A stretch of 43,249 nt of DNA from Algicola sp. (GTDB lineage: Bacteria; Bacteroidota; Bacteroidia; Flavobacteriales; Flavobacteriaceae): NCBI GenBank assembly GCA_018222915.1, contig JAAEZI010000025.1:1-43249 (forward strand). The letters run 5' to 3'. A program made the translations under genes and the position numbers. Below are positions 8,724 to 16,541 of the stretch, piece by piece; the stretch's first letter is position 1; the number at the start of each line of letters is the position of its first letter. Under the pieces are notes generated by a model. It did not search any database. It saw only the letters and a list, made by a program, of their open reading frames with translations, and was not told the DNA's origin.

Positions 8724-9923
8724 TTAAAAATGAAGATCAAAGCCCATTCTAAACGTAATATTGTCGTCATTACCATCTAAAGTGGAATAGCTCAAATCTG
8801 TTTGTACTTTTAGTTTATGACCTACAATGTATTTGGAGGCTCCTAACGTGTATTGCTCTCTGGGAAGTCGACCTGTGACCGTCTCAAAATCTAGTGTGGT
8901 AAATCTTCCAGCGATTTCATAATTACTTTTAAAGAGGTAACCAGCCTGTAAGTTTAAGGCATTACCAGTTAAAACGACGTCACCTGTTGGTGAGCCATCG
9001 ACATCTAGTGCTATTGGATTTTCTGCAGTTCGCTTTGCGTATTCTCCCATAAATGAGAAGCCTTTGTATTTAAACATAGCATCCGCAAAGATGGTAGCGA
9101 TATCCGTCTCGTATAATGAACCATCACTTCGGAACATATAACTTCCTAAAACACTTCGTTCCTTTACAGCATCTTGGTTCAAGTCGTATGTGAAGCCAAG
9201 CATCAGTTTAGGTCGATTTTCCCTTTTTAAATCTGCTTGAACGTAGTCGCCTTTAGATTGAAAGGTGCCAAATGGTAAAAACTCTATGCGGGCTGTGTAT
9301 TGAAGTCCACCTTCATTGCCTTCAGTAACATTACGACCTTCACCTTGTGAAATGGCTAACTTTTCACGCATTAAAAATTGATTGCCAAATTTACTTTTAT
9401 GGCGTAATTGAATGCCAATATCACGGTCAATATTAAATCGACTATTTAATAATGAGCGATCGATAAGCTGCAAATTAGCAGAAGAGACCACACGCTCTAC
9501 GTTTCCAGGTAATTTGGTCTGACCTACCCAAAGCTCCCAGTTTTTGGCAAAATGCCACATGATGACGGCATCTAATATATAACGTGGCGTATTTCGATTG
9601 AATTCATTGGCTCCAGAAATATCACGATTGGATAGGCCTAGTTCAATTTTATATTTAAGTTTTGGACTGTAGGCAAATCCGTCAAATTTTAATCGAGCAC
9701 GTCTCACAATAAAATTGTATTCCGGACTTCCATATTGATTGCCATCATGATCCCAGGAAGCGTTCGTACGAACTTGAAATCGCGGAGCGAATTTAATACT
9801 GAAAGAACTGTCTTTAGCAGTAAAATTAATTAATCCTTTACCCAACGATGTGTCACTTATTTCTTGAGAAGTACCATGAGATATTATACACACGATGAGT
9901 GCTAGTGTTAGCCTGAATTTCAT
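8724..9923 (-). CDS. OprO/OprP-type outer-membrane porin
   Basis: A 399-residue protein with a signal peptide (about residues 1-19, ending GTSQ), followed by a beta-barrel of amphipathic strands and an aromatic C-terminal residue (GFDLHF). The block FIVRRARLKFDGFAYSPKLKYKIELGLSNRD and the later WVGQTKLPGNVERVVSSANL are typical of the phosphate-selective porin O/P family. It would let phosphate or polyphosphate cross the outer membrane. It lies directly upstream of a PiT phosphate transporter on the same strand, supporting a joint role. Its leader is unusual: a 15-bp inverted repeat, a terminator and an 11-bp-period box lie within 155 nt of the start codon. Substrate selectivity cannot be read from sequence. 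Confidence 0.88.
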   Translation of the reverse strand: MKFRLTLALIVCIISHGTSQEISDTSLGKGLINFTAKDSSFSIKFAPRFQVRTNASWDHDGNQYGSPEYNFIVRRARLKFDGFAYSPKLKYKIELGLSNRDISGANEFNRNTPRYILDAVIMWHFAKNWELWVGQTKLPGNVERVVSSANLQLIDRSLLNSRFNIDRDIGIQLRHKSKFGNQFLMREKLAISQGEGRNVTEGNEGGLQYTARIEFLPFGTFQSKGDYVQADLKRENRPKLMLGFTYDLNQDAVKERSVLGSYMFRSDGSLYETDIATIFADAMFKYKGFSFMGEYAKRTAENPIALDVDGSPTGDVVLTGNALNLQAGYLFKSNYEIAGRFTTLDFETVTGRLPREQYTLGASKYIVGHKLKVQTDLSYSTLDGNDDNITFRMGFDLHF

Positions 9924-9963
9924 TAAAAATTAGTTTTTGTCGAGTGCAAAGAACTAACTTTAA

Positions 9964-9979
9964 TGTTAATTGAATGTTT
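9964..9979 (-). promoter_or_regulatory. 11-bp-period repeat upstream of porin gene
   Basis: TGTTA (9964-9968) and TGTTT (9975-9979) are 11 bp apart; the full units are TTAATGTTAAT and TGAATGTTTCC. The site is 41-56 nt upstream of the porin ATG. A weak -7-like GTTCTTTG (9954-9947, minus strand) lies 9 nt downstream, the spacing seen when an activator box replaces the -35. Confidence 0.35.
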
Positions 9980-10007
9980 CCTAATAATTAAGTTTTAACT
10001 TGAAGGA

Positions 10008-10105
10008 CTAAAAAAAGACTGCTTTAAAAAAAGCAGTCTCATTAGTAATCATAATTATTGAGTCGACAAAAACTAATAATAAAAATGACATGCTAATTGT
10101 GTATG
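10008..10105 (-). ncRNA. Candidate short terminated RNA upstream of the porin gene
   Basis: A minus-strand terminator at 10039-10010 has no protein gene upstream on its strand; the next gene to the right (10327) is on the other strand. So a short RNA should start between about 10080 and 10300. It would contain the 15-nt antisense copy of the porin start region at 10077-10063. A 14-codon frame (ATG at 10052, stop at 10008, MITNETAFFKAVFF) spans the terminator exactly and could make it a leader-peptide attenuator instead. Only weak -7-like elements (such as the minus-strand reading at 10111-10118) are seen. The right end given here is an estimate. Confidence 0.35.
10010..10039 (-). terminator. 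Terminator in the porin leader (minus strand)
   Basis: AGACTGCTTT (10016-10025) and AAAGCAGTCT (10030-10039) form a perfect 10-bp stem with a 4-nt loop. On the minus strand the stem is followed by a run of six or more T. It terminates something transcribed leftwards about 90 nt before the porin start codon. Confidence 0.8.
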
Positions 10106-10233
10106 AAACACAAATACAAAGATGGTGATGAAAGGTAATTTTATTGTAATGTTAATATTATCTAATTATTAATTTGAAGCTTTTTATAAAAAAAAGAGTT
10201 AAGACATTGAAAAACAGACTAATAAAACGTTAA

Positions 10234-10260
10234 TGTTAATTTAATGTTACGAGAATGTTT
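10234..10260. promoter_or_regulatory. Triple 11-bp-period repeat
   Basis: TGTTA at 10234-10238, TGTTA at 10245-10249 and TGTTT at 10256-10260 are spaced exactly 11 bp, within units TTAATGTTAAT, TTAATGTTACG, AGAATGTTTGA. The last unit overlaps the -33 element of the promoter at 10259-10288. It is the strongest of the TGTTA repeats in this block and may serve the plus-strand gene at 10327, the minus-strand porin, or both. Confidence 0.45.
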
Positions 10261-10288
10261 GAATATTGTAAAGTTTTACATAACTTTG
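10259..10288 (+). promoter_or_regulatory. Promoter of the MORN-type gene
   Basis: A -33 TTG (10259-10261), a 19-nt spacer and a perfect -7 TAACTTTG (10281-10288) lie 38 nt before the ATG. This is one of the best promoter matches in the window. The upstream triple repeat abuts it. Confidence 0.75.
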
Positions 10289-10326
10289 ATGTATTGATTG
10301 TTTAATTTAAACCCAAATTTGAAGAT

Positions 10327-10683
10327 ATGAAAAAGATATGTACAGTTTTAGTGATGTTAAGTGTGATACTTACCTATGCTCAAGAGAAACCAAAAGTGGA
10401 AACACAAAAGGATGGTGATTTAACTATCGCGACATATTTTCATGATAATGGTCAAATAGAACAACAAGGAACCTTTAACAGCGATGGGGAGCTCCATGGA
10501 GTCTGGACCAGTTATGATACAACGGGTAAAAAAACAACTTTAGGAAATTACGAGAATGGAAAGAAAGTTGGTAGGTGGTTATTTTGGTCAGGAAATACGT
10601 TAAGAGAAGTAGAATATGTAGATTCCAGAATTGCCAGTGTGAGCGAATGGACTGATAAAGTGCAAGTGGCTATTAACAATTAA
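10327..10683 (+). CDS. Small exported MORN-type (YwqK-like) protein
   Basis: A 118-residue protein with a signal peptide (about residues 1-19, MKKICTVLVMLSVILTYAQ). The mature part has repeats of the MORN variant found in YwqK-type proteins: YFHDNGQIEQQGTFNSDGELHG, then SYDTTGKKTTLGNYENGKKVG, then a shorter WLFWSGNTLREVEY. These are often labelled antitoxins by homology, but no toxin partner is present and secretion argues against that role. It has its own promoter and terminator. The 11-bp repeats upstream hint at co-regulation with the neighbouring uptake genes. Function is unknown. Confidence 0.8.
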   Translation: MKKICTVLVMLSVILTYAQEKPKVETQKDGDLTIATYFHDNGQIEQQGTFNSDGELHGVWTSYDTTGKKTTLGNYENGKKVGRWLFWSGNTLREVEYVDSRIASVSEWTDKVQVAINN

Positions 10684-10708
10684 GACATTTTAAATTAAAT
10701 TATAAATA

Positions 10709-10738
10709 AAAAGTTCCCAATACCTATTGGGAACTTTT
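10709..10738. terminator. Bidirectional terminator between MORN-type gene and TonB-dependent receptor
   Basis: AAAAGTTCCCAAT (10709-10721) pairs with ATTGGGAACTTTT (10726-10738) around a 4-nt loop. It sits between two converging genes and has A/T runs on both sides. Confidence 0.9.
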
Positions 10739-10765
10739 CTTTTTTAGACCAAATCAACTTAATGT

Positions 10766-13594
10766 CTAGAACTTATACGTATATCCTAATGAAATCTCTG
10801 TACCAGGTTCTCTTAAAGAGAAAATCTGGTTTTGAGCCTCAAATGATTCGTATTCACTCTCTCTTTTGCTATTCAAAATATTGGATACTTTAAAGTCGAT
10901 AGACGATTTTCTGTTTTCTCCAAACGATTTGTTTAAGGTAAAGTTTAAGCTATTAAAAGGCTGCGTATATACATCTGGCGTAAGACCAATACCTACAACT
11001 TCTAAGGTTTTACCTTGAACGTTGTAAAACAGACCTGTTTGCAATCCCATATCCGAGTTGTTATAGTCGAATCCAAAGTTGATCACATAAGGTGCCTGAC
11101 CTTGTAAGTCACGTTCTCTACTAATAGTTTCACCATCTCTTGCGGCATTTTGACGACTTGTAAATTCGGCATCAGACATCGTTAATTCTGATTTTGTGTA
11201 AGAGATATTCGTTGTGAACTTCAAATCATTCAGTCCTTCCGTTATGAAACCCATGCGTTGTCTTAACTCAAATTCCAATCCATAAACTCTTGCATTTCCC
11301 AAATTGCCAACCGTAAGTTGCGTTGGTGCTTGTAGGAAGAAGGCTTGCTCAATGGGATCTTTAAAATCTTTGAAAAACCCACTAAAAGCAAACATTTGTC
11401 CTTCGTCTCCAAATCTTTCATATCTCAAATCAAAATTATTGACATAGGTAGGAACTAAATCGATATTTCCAATAAAGAGTCTATTAGTAATTGGATCAAA
11501 GATTCGCGCTACAGATGATTCTTTAAACGAAGGTCTTGCTGTGGTTCTTGAATATGACGTTCTCAAATTGGAGTTGTCTGTCACGGCATAGATTAAATTG
11601 GCAGAAGGAAACACATCAACTTCATCTAATATTTTGTCACGATTAAATTCGCGCTCGTTATTTCTACCTGTATAATAAGATGTAAAGAACTCTGTTCTAA
11701 CACCCAACACGGTTTTAAGTTTTTCTGACAAATTAAATTCTGCAGATAAGTAAGTGGCGCCAATCGTTTGTTCCCCTTCGTAAGCATCAATGGCGTTAAA
11801 TTGATCACCAAATACTAAAAAGGTTCCGGACTCTGTTGTTGGGTTCCAAATATTTTCAGAAGCCAATAGGTTATCAGCATTACCATCTGCGATAAAAGAA
11901 TCATCGCCTATCACATTAAATGTGTAATCATCAATACTGAAATCTCTAAACTTATAGGTATAACCTCCACCAAATTTAATTTTGGCTGGCTTACCAAAAA
12001 GCTCTACCGTTTTGTCAAAATCTACTTTACCAGCCCAGTTTTCTTCAATCAAGTTTCTCCAAAGCTGAATAGGATAAGTCGAGGCTGAAGGACTCACAAA
12101 ATAGTTACCACTTTCAGATAACTGAAACGGTGTGATACGATGCGCTTTATCCATCACTTTAGAAAATGTAGGTGATAGTTTCCATTCGAAATTTAAAGCA
12201 TTGTCATCACTGCTCAATCGGTGTTTACCATTTAACAATAAGTTTGTAATAGAGCGTTCTGTATAGGTTAAGGAGTTTTTAATCAATGGCTCAATACCTC
12301 CACCAACACCATCTTGTGAGATGTCTTGGTCAAAAAAACCAGCCGTAGACTCGCCATTTTGAATGTGCAACAAGTTAGCTTTAAACTTCGATTTATCCGT
12401 TTTATAGGTCAATCCAAGCATACCATTCAAGATGATATTATTAATCCCTTCGGAACCTCTCGAATCTAACACCGACTTTAATTCGGTATCTGAAGGATCT
12501 TCAAAGTTTTTCACATAAGCACCATCATTTCTATTCTCATAAAAGGTGGTTTCGTTCTTATAAGAGAACGAAGCTTGATAGCCTATTTTATCATCACCAA
12601 TATCATACTGATTTCCCAGTGTGAAACCTAAATCAAAATTCATTTGACTTTGCTCTTGTTTGGCTTGTAATTCCTTTTGAAATCGATTCGTTAATGAAGT
12701 TAGTAATAATGAATTTTCAAAAGTTCCAGGAATTTGTTGGTATCTATGAATAGGTAAGTCTCGTGTACCATCATCAAAACCAAACATATCGGTATCACTA
12801 CCTGTATAAGTTAAATAGTTGTCATTGAAATGCATATCTGGATTGTAACTAGTACCCAATGATAAGGTATATTCAGCAGAGGTTGGAAAATCTTTAGTCA
12901 CAATATCAACAATACCACCTGTAAAATCTGCTGGATATTCGGCTGAAGCCGATTTCATAACAATCACATTGTCTAAGATATTCGTTGGGAATAAATCCAT
13001 TTGTATGGTATTTCGATCTGGATCCAATCCAGGAATATCGATACCATTCAAAATTGATTTGGTATAACGATCTCCAAGTCCACGAACATAAACATATTTA
13101 CCACCTTGTACAGAAACACCAGGAACACTTTTAACAGCAGCTGCAAGGTTTCCTGCTCCTGAAGCTTTTATAGATTGTGCTGAAAGCCCATCCATAACAA
13201 CCACCGACTTTTTCTGAAGATTCAATACGGAATTTTCTGTGTTTCGTTTGACCGTTGTCTCTATGATCACCGTATCTAATGAATTGGTGTTTAAGGTCAC
13301 TTCTAATGTGGTGGTTTCACCAGCTTTTACAACGACATCTGCAACCTCTTGTGTGGTGTAGCCAACAAAAGAGAATACCAAGGTATAAGTGCCAGGATCT
13401 AATTCCAATGCGTACTTCCCATCAAAATCAGAGGTGGTTCCAGTGGTAGTGCCTTTTACTAAAACATTAGCAAAAGCCATAGGTTCTACAAATTCACCAT
13501 CAATTACACTTCCAGCTACAATTCCTTTTTGAGCATTGGCCAGACCAATACTGGAAAAAAGAAGCATGAGGAGTGCGAATAATTTATTTTTCAT
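10766..13594 (-). CDS. TonB-dependent outer-membrane receptor with carboxypeptidase-regulatory-like domain
   Basis: This 942-residue receptor would import a ligand across the outer membrane using TonB energy. Order of parts: signal peptide (1-21, ending ANAQ), a CarboxypepD_reg-like domain (about 24-105; GIVAGSVIDGEF, FDGKYALELDPGTYTLVFSFVGY), a plug (about 130-235; LQKKSVVVMDGLSAQSI, YVYVRGLGDRYTKSILNG), then a 22-strand barrel ending GYTYKF. It lacks the SusC-type signature and has no SusD next to it; its partner is the lipoprotein encoded just upstream at 13711-14985. The ligand is unknown. The surrounding phosphate genes suggest, without proving, a phosphorus-containing substrate. A hairpin separates it from the upstream gene. 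Confidence 0.93.
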   Translation of the reverse strand: MKNKLFALLMLLFSSIGLANAQKGIVAGSVIDGEFVEPMAFANVLVKGTTTGTTSDFDGKYALELDPGTYTLVFSFVGYTTQEVADVVVKAGETTTLEVTLNTNSLDTVIIETTVKRNTENSVLNLQKKSVVVMDGLSAQSIKASGAGNLAAAVKSVPGVSVQGGKYVYVRGLGDRYTKSILNGIDIPGLDPDRNTIQMDLFPTNILDNVIVMKSASAEYPADFTGGIVDIVTKDFPTSAEYTLSLGTSYNPDMHFNDNYLTYTGSDTDMFGFDDGTRDLPIHRYQQIPGTFENSLLLTSLTNRFQKELQAKQEQSQMNFDLGFTLGNQYDIGDDKIGYQASFSYKNETTFYENRNDGAYVKNFEDPSDTELKSVLDSRGSEGINNIILNGMLGLTYKTDKSKFKANLLHIQNGESTAGFFDQDISQDGVGGGIEPLIKNSLTYTERSITNLLLNGKHRLSSDDNALNFEWKLSPTFSKVMDKAHRITPFQLSESGNYFVSPSASTYPIQLWRNLIEENWAGKVDFDKTVELFGKPAKIKFGGGYTYKFRDFSIDDYTFNVIGDDSFIADGNADNLLASENIWNPTTESGTFLVFGDQFNAIDAYEGEQTIGATYLSAEFNLSEKLKTVLGVRTEFFTSYYTGRNNEREFNRDKILDEVDVFPSANLIYAVTDNSNLRTSYSRTTARPSFKESSVARIFDPITNRLFIGNIDLVPTYVNNFDLRYERFGDEGQMFAFSGFFKDFKDPIEQAFFLQAPTQLTVGNLGNARVYGLEFELRQRMGFITEGLNDLKFTTNISYTKSELTMSDAEFTSRQNAARDGETISRERDLQGQAPYVINFGFDYNNSDMGLQTGLFYNVQGKTLEVVGIGLTPDVYTQPFNSLNFTLNKSFGENRKSSIDFKVSNILNSKRESEYESFEAQNQIFSLREPGTEISLGYTYKF

Positions 13595-13616
13595 AATTGT
13601 ATATTGTCAAAACAAT

Positions 13617-13648
13617 GCTACTCGTTAATTTATTTGTCAACGAGTAGC
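13617..13648 (-). promoter_or_regulatory. Intercistronic hairpin between lipoprotein and receptor
   Basis: GCTACTCGTT (13617-13626) and AACGAGTAGC (13639-13648) form a perfect 10-bp stem with a 12-nt loop. The sequence after it on the minus strand is T-rich but not a run, so it is probably a processing or stabilising hairpin, or a weak attenuator, within the lipoprotein-receptor operon. Confidence 0.5.
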
Positions 13649-13710
13649 ACCATTTATATTGTATAGCATTTTCTTGTCATATAAATACAGTCTAACTCAA
13701 GTGGTTTTAA

Positions 13711-14985
13711 TTAAAACCCTAAGCCACCTGCTGTATTAGAATAAGTCCAAGCTAATTCTGAAGTTGTTGCTCCAACGGTGTTAGCACCTTGAGTAACCGC
13801 TGTTGCAGTTGAACCAAAACCAGTCACAGTAACAGTTTCGGCTTTGTTAGCAAAGATACTAGTCACATCTGTAACACCTTCTGGAAGTACAATTTCCCAA
13901 GCACCGAAGGTTAATAAACCATCATTGTAGTTCGTGGCAACACCATCGTTATCTAATTCTACATCAGAAGATGCTTTAAATCCGAAAGCATAAATGTTAT
14001 TTGTTGCACCTGTAGCACCACTTCTATAATCAGCATACTCCCCATTTTCTGTAGTTAGGTTTCCGATAATTGTGGCATTTTGAAGTGTAAATGAACCATC
14101 AGCAGTTCCTTCTGGACCATCAATTTCAAAAGCGTGATCCGAGAAATCACCTAGTACAACAACCGCATTATCAATAGTACCAGAATAAGCCTGATCGATA
14201 TCTAAAGCGTCATCTCCTTGTGCCCAAACCAATAGGTTAGAAGCGTTAACTGTTCCACCAAAAAATTCAATACCGTCATCAACATTGGCAACAACCTCAA
14301 CATTGTTAATAGTTGTTCCATTTCCAACACCACCTAATGTTAGACCGTTAATTTCATTACCTTCTCCGATAAGTGCGCCACCATGACGGATAGAGACATA
14401 AGAAATAACACCTGAGTTGTCAGCTGCATCACTTCCGCCGTAAAGGCCAAAGGTGTCATCTGCAGGAATTCCTTCTATTTGCGCTTCCGAAATGTCTCCT
14501 GAAAAAGAACATGGTGCATTTCCTAATACTATTAAGCCTCCCCAAAGTCCTCTGTCATTTTCATCTAAATTAGTGCCTGCAGTTTCTCCACAAGTAATAT
14601 TATCACTAGTAGATGTGAAGATTATTGGCGAAGTTGCTGTTCCAACCGCGTTGATTTTCGCATCTCTTGCGATAATTAAAGCAGAAGACAACGATCCTGT
14701 TCCTGGAGAACCTTTTATAATTGTTCCTGCTTCAATGGTTAATGTAGCGCCATTGTCAACAACGACTTTTTGGTTTAATTGATAGATAGTATCATTGTTC
14801 CAAGTCGTATCTTCAGTAATCGCACCTGTGACTGCCACTACTGGACAATCATTACCAGTGCCGTTACCGTTATTATTATTTATAATAGTGGTTTCTTCAA
14901 TTATTATAGGAGTATCATCGTCTTTAAAACATCCAGTAAACACTAGAGAAGAGGCGATTAAAGCGGATAAAAGTAATTTTTTCAT
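13711..14985 (-). CDS. Surface lipoprotein with parallel beta-helix-like body
   Basis: A 424-residue lipoprotein: signal peptide with lipobox FTGC (Cys19), then an Asp/Thr/Asn-rich spacer (DDDTPIIIEETTIINNNNG) of a kind that tethers flavobacterial surface lipoproteins, then a Gly/Asn/Val-rich body with short repeating hydrophobic turns (GGTVNASNLLVWAQGDDALDIDQ, GSFTLQNATIIGNLTTENG) as in right-handed beta-helices. Related proteins are commonly encoded beside TonB-dependent receptors like the one directly downstream, so it probably helps capture the receptor's ligand at the cell surface. No catalytic motif is seen. Pairing order here is lipoprotein first, receptor second. Confidence 0.75.
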   Translation of the reverse strand: MKKLLLSALIASSLVFTGCFKDDDTPIIIEETTIINNNNGNGTGNDCPVVAVTGAITEDTTWNNDTIYQLNQKVVVDNGATLTIEAGTIIKGSPGTGSLSSALIIARDAKINAVGTATSPIIFTSTSDNITCGETAGTNLDENDRGLWGGLIVLGNAPCSFSGDISEAQIEGIPADDTFGLYGGSDAADNSGVISYVSIRHGGALIGEGNEINGLTLGGVGNGTTINNVEVVANVDDGIEFFGGTVNASNLLVWAQGDDALDIDQAYSGTIDNAVVVLGDFSDHAFEIDGPEGTADGSFTLQNATIIGNLTTENGEYADYRSGATGATNNIYAFGFKASSDVELDNDGVATNYNDGLLTFGAWEIVLPEGVTDVTSIFANKAETVTVTGFGSTATAVTQGANTVGATTSELAWTYSNTAGGLGF

Positions 14986-15089
14986 GATATTTTTTTTTAA
15001 ATAGTTTTTCGTTATTAAAGTATCGGTGCAAAGAAAAGCGTGTATTGTAAAGTCAAGGTTAATTGGGTATTAAACCTAAATCATAAAAC

Positions 15090-15105
15090 TGTTAATGCAG
15101 TGTTA
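15090..15105 (-). promoter_or_regulatory. 11-bp-period repeat upstream of lipoprotein-receptor operon
   Basis: TGTTA at 15090-15094 and 15101-15105 are exactly 11 bp apart. A -7-like TAGGTTTA (15078-15071, minus strand) lies 11 nt downstream. An alternative basal promoter, TTG at 15056-15054 with TTTCTTTG at 15036-15029 and a 17-nt spacer, lies closer to the gene. Confidence 0.35.
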
Positions 15106-15133
15106 CCAAAAATTCAATTTTTTAGGTATTGGA

Positions 15134-15150
15134 AACATTAAATTAACATT
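15134..15150 (+). promoter_or_regulatory. 11-bp-period repeat upstream of dgt
   Basis: AACATT occurs at 15134-15139 and 15145-15150, exactly 11 bp apart, 35-51 nt before the dgt ATG and in the same orientation relative to its gene as the boxes at the porin and PiT genes. TATCTTGC (15159-15166) could be a degenerate -7. Confidence 0.3.
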
Positions 15151-15184
15151 GAAACTGTTATCTTGCTGCTGCTAAATTATTTCT

Positions 15185-16527
15185 ATGAATTGGGAACAGT
15201 TACTCTCCTTAAAACGTTATGGAGACGCTCATAAACGATTGCGAAAAGAACAAGATGAAACCCGTTTGGGGTTTGAGGTAGATTACGACCGAATTATTTT
15301 TTCTTCAGAATTTAGAAGTCTGCAAGACAAAACACAAGTTGTTCCTTTATCCAAGACAGATTTTGTACATACGCGATTGACCCATAGCTTGGAAGTAAGT
15401 GTGGTTGGCCGATCTCTAGGAAGAAAAGTTGGCCAAAAACTATTGCGCAAATATCCACATTTACGCGATGTTCACGGCTATCAAATCAATGATTTTGGTG
15501 CTATTGTTGCTGCGGCTGCTTTAGCTCATGATATTGGAAATCCACCTTTTGGACATTCTGGTGAAAAAGCCATTGGAGAATTTTTTAAAACGGGAGCAGG
15601 TCGCTATTTTGAGGATCAACTCACGGCCAAACAATATGAAGATCTCTGTAGCTTTGAAGGAAATGCTAACGGTTTTAAAATTTTAACGGAAAGTAGATTA
15701 GGTCGTATTGGAGGATTACGGTTGAGTTATGCAACACTAGGAGCCTTTACGAAATACCCTAAAGAGTCCTTACCAAAAAAACCTACTGCTCATATTGCCG
15801 ATAAGAAATACGGTTTTTTTCAGAATGATAAGGCTTTATTTGAGGAGATTGCTTCTGAATTAGGATTAGCAAAACGCGGAGCTGATGACACGATTAGTTT
15901 TAGTAGGCACCCACTCGCTTATTTGGTAGAAGCAGCAGATGATATTTGTTACACAATCATTGATTTTGAAGATGGGATTAATTTAGCCTGATCCAAGAAG
16001 AGTTTGCTCTAGAATACTTAATCAACTTGGTACGCGATGATATTCAAACTAAAACATATCAGGCATTAAGCAGTCCGCAAGATCGCTTAAGCTATTTGCG
16101 CTCATTGGCTATTAATACCTTAATCAATGAAGCAGTTGACCTATTCATGACCAATGAGTCATCCATTTTAGCGGGTGAATTCGAAAAAGCCTTGATGGAC
16201 AACAGTTCTTATGAAGCACAAATTAATGACATCATAAAATTAAGCGTGTCAAAAGTATATCGTTCATCGGAAGTCATAGATAAAGAGATTGTTGGTTATA
16301 AGGTAATTAATGAACTTTTAAATATCTTTACAAAATCGGTCATCAATAATCTTCAGGGTGAATTATCGAATTTCGATAAACTTATTCTGAAAGTTTTAGA
16401 GCCACATGTAGACTTAGAGAAAGATACTGTTTATGATAGCTTGTTATCAGTCTGTTTTTATATCTCTAAAATGTCTGATAGTAATGCTATGTTGACCTAT
16501 CAAAAATTAAAAGGAAACCATCTATAA
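15185..16527 (+). pseudogene. dgt: dGTP triphosphohydrolase, broken by a one-base frameshift
   Basis: dGTPase hydrolyses dGTP to deoxyguanosine and triphosphate. The N-terminal part (268 codons, 15185-15991) has the HD-domain residues HTRLTHSLEVS and ALAHDIGNPPFGHSG. It runs into TGA after GINLA. The continuation (LIQEEFALEYLINLVRDD and onward) is in another frame from 15988 to 16527. Adding one G after position 15986 (TTAG to TTAGG) restores GINLGLIQEEFALEYL and a single protein of about 447 residues, the usual length. So one base has been lost in an otherwise intact gene, by recent mutation or by sequencing/assembly error. There is no slippery sequence for programmed frameshifting. The gene ends 14 nt before the next gene and is probably co-transcribed with it. 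Confidence 0.85.
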
Positions 16528-16541
16528 TAAAAATTGAAAAA

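Larger units (their letters stand above)
9929..10077 (-). promoter_or_regulatory. Porin leader: long-range inverted repeat around a terminator
   Basis: The 15-mer at 9929-9943 and its exact reverse complement at 10063-10077 flank a terminator hairpin (10016-10039). On the coding (minus) strand the proximal copy ends 5 nt before the porin ATG. A transcript covering both copies could fold so that the initiation region is sequestered. If the porin starts from a nearer promoter, the distal copy would instead lie on a separate short RNA perfectly antisense to the porin start region. Either way the arrangement looks regulatory. No transposon gene or clear target duplication flanks it. Confidence 0.5.

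Noticed and set aside
9929-10077. Miniature transposable element with 15-bp terminal inverted repeats
   Set aside because: There is no clear target-site duplication and no second copy in the window. The interior is a functional-looking terminator, and the proximal repeat sits precisely at the porin translation start, so a regulatory reading fits better.
15983-15995. Programmed frameshift in dgt
   Set aside because: No slippery heptamer, no downstream pseudoknot apparent, and dGTPases are not known to use frameshifting. A single missing base explains everything.
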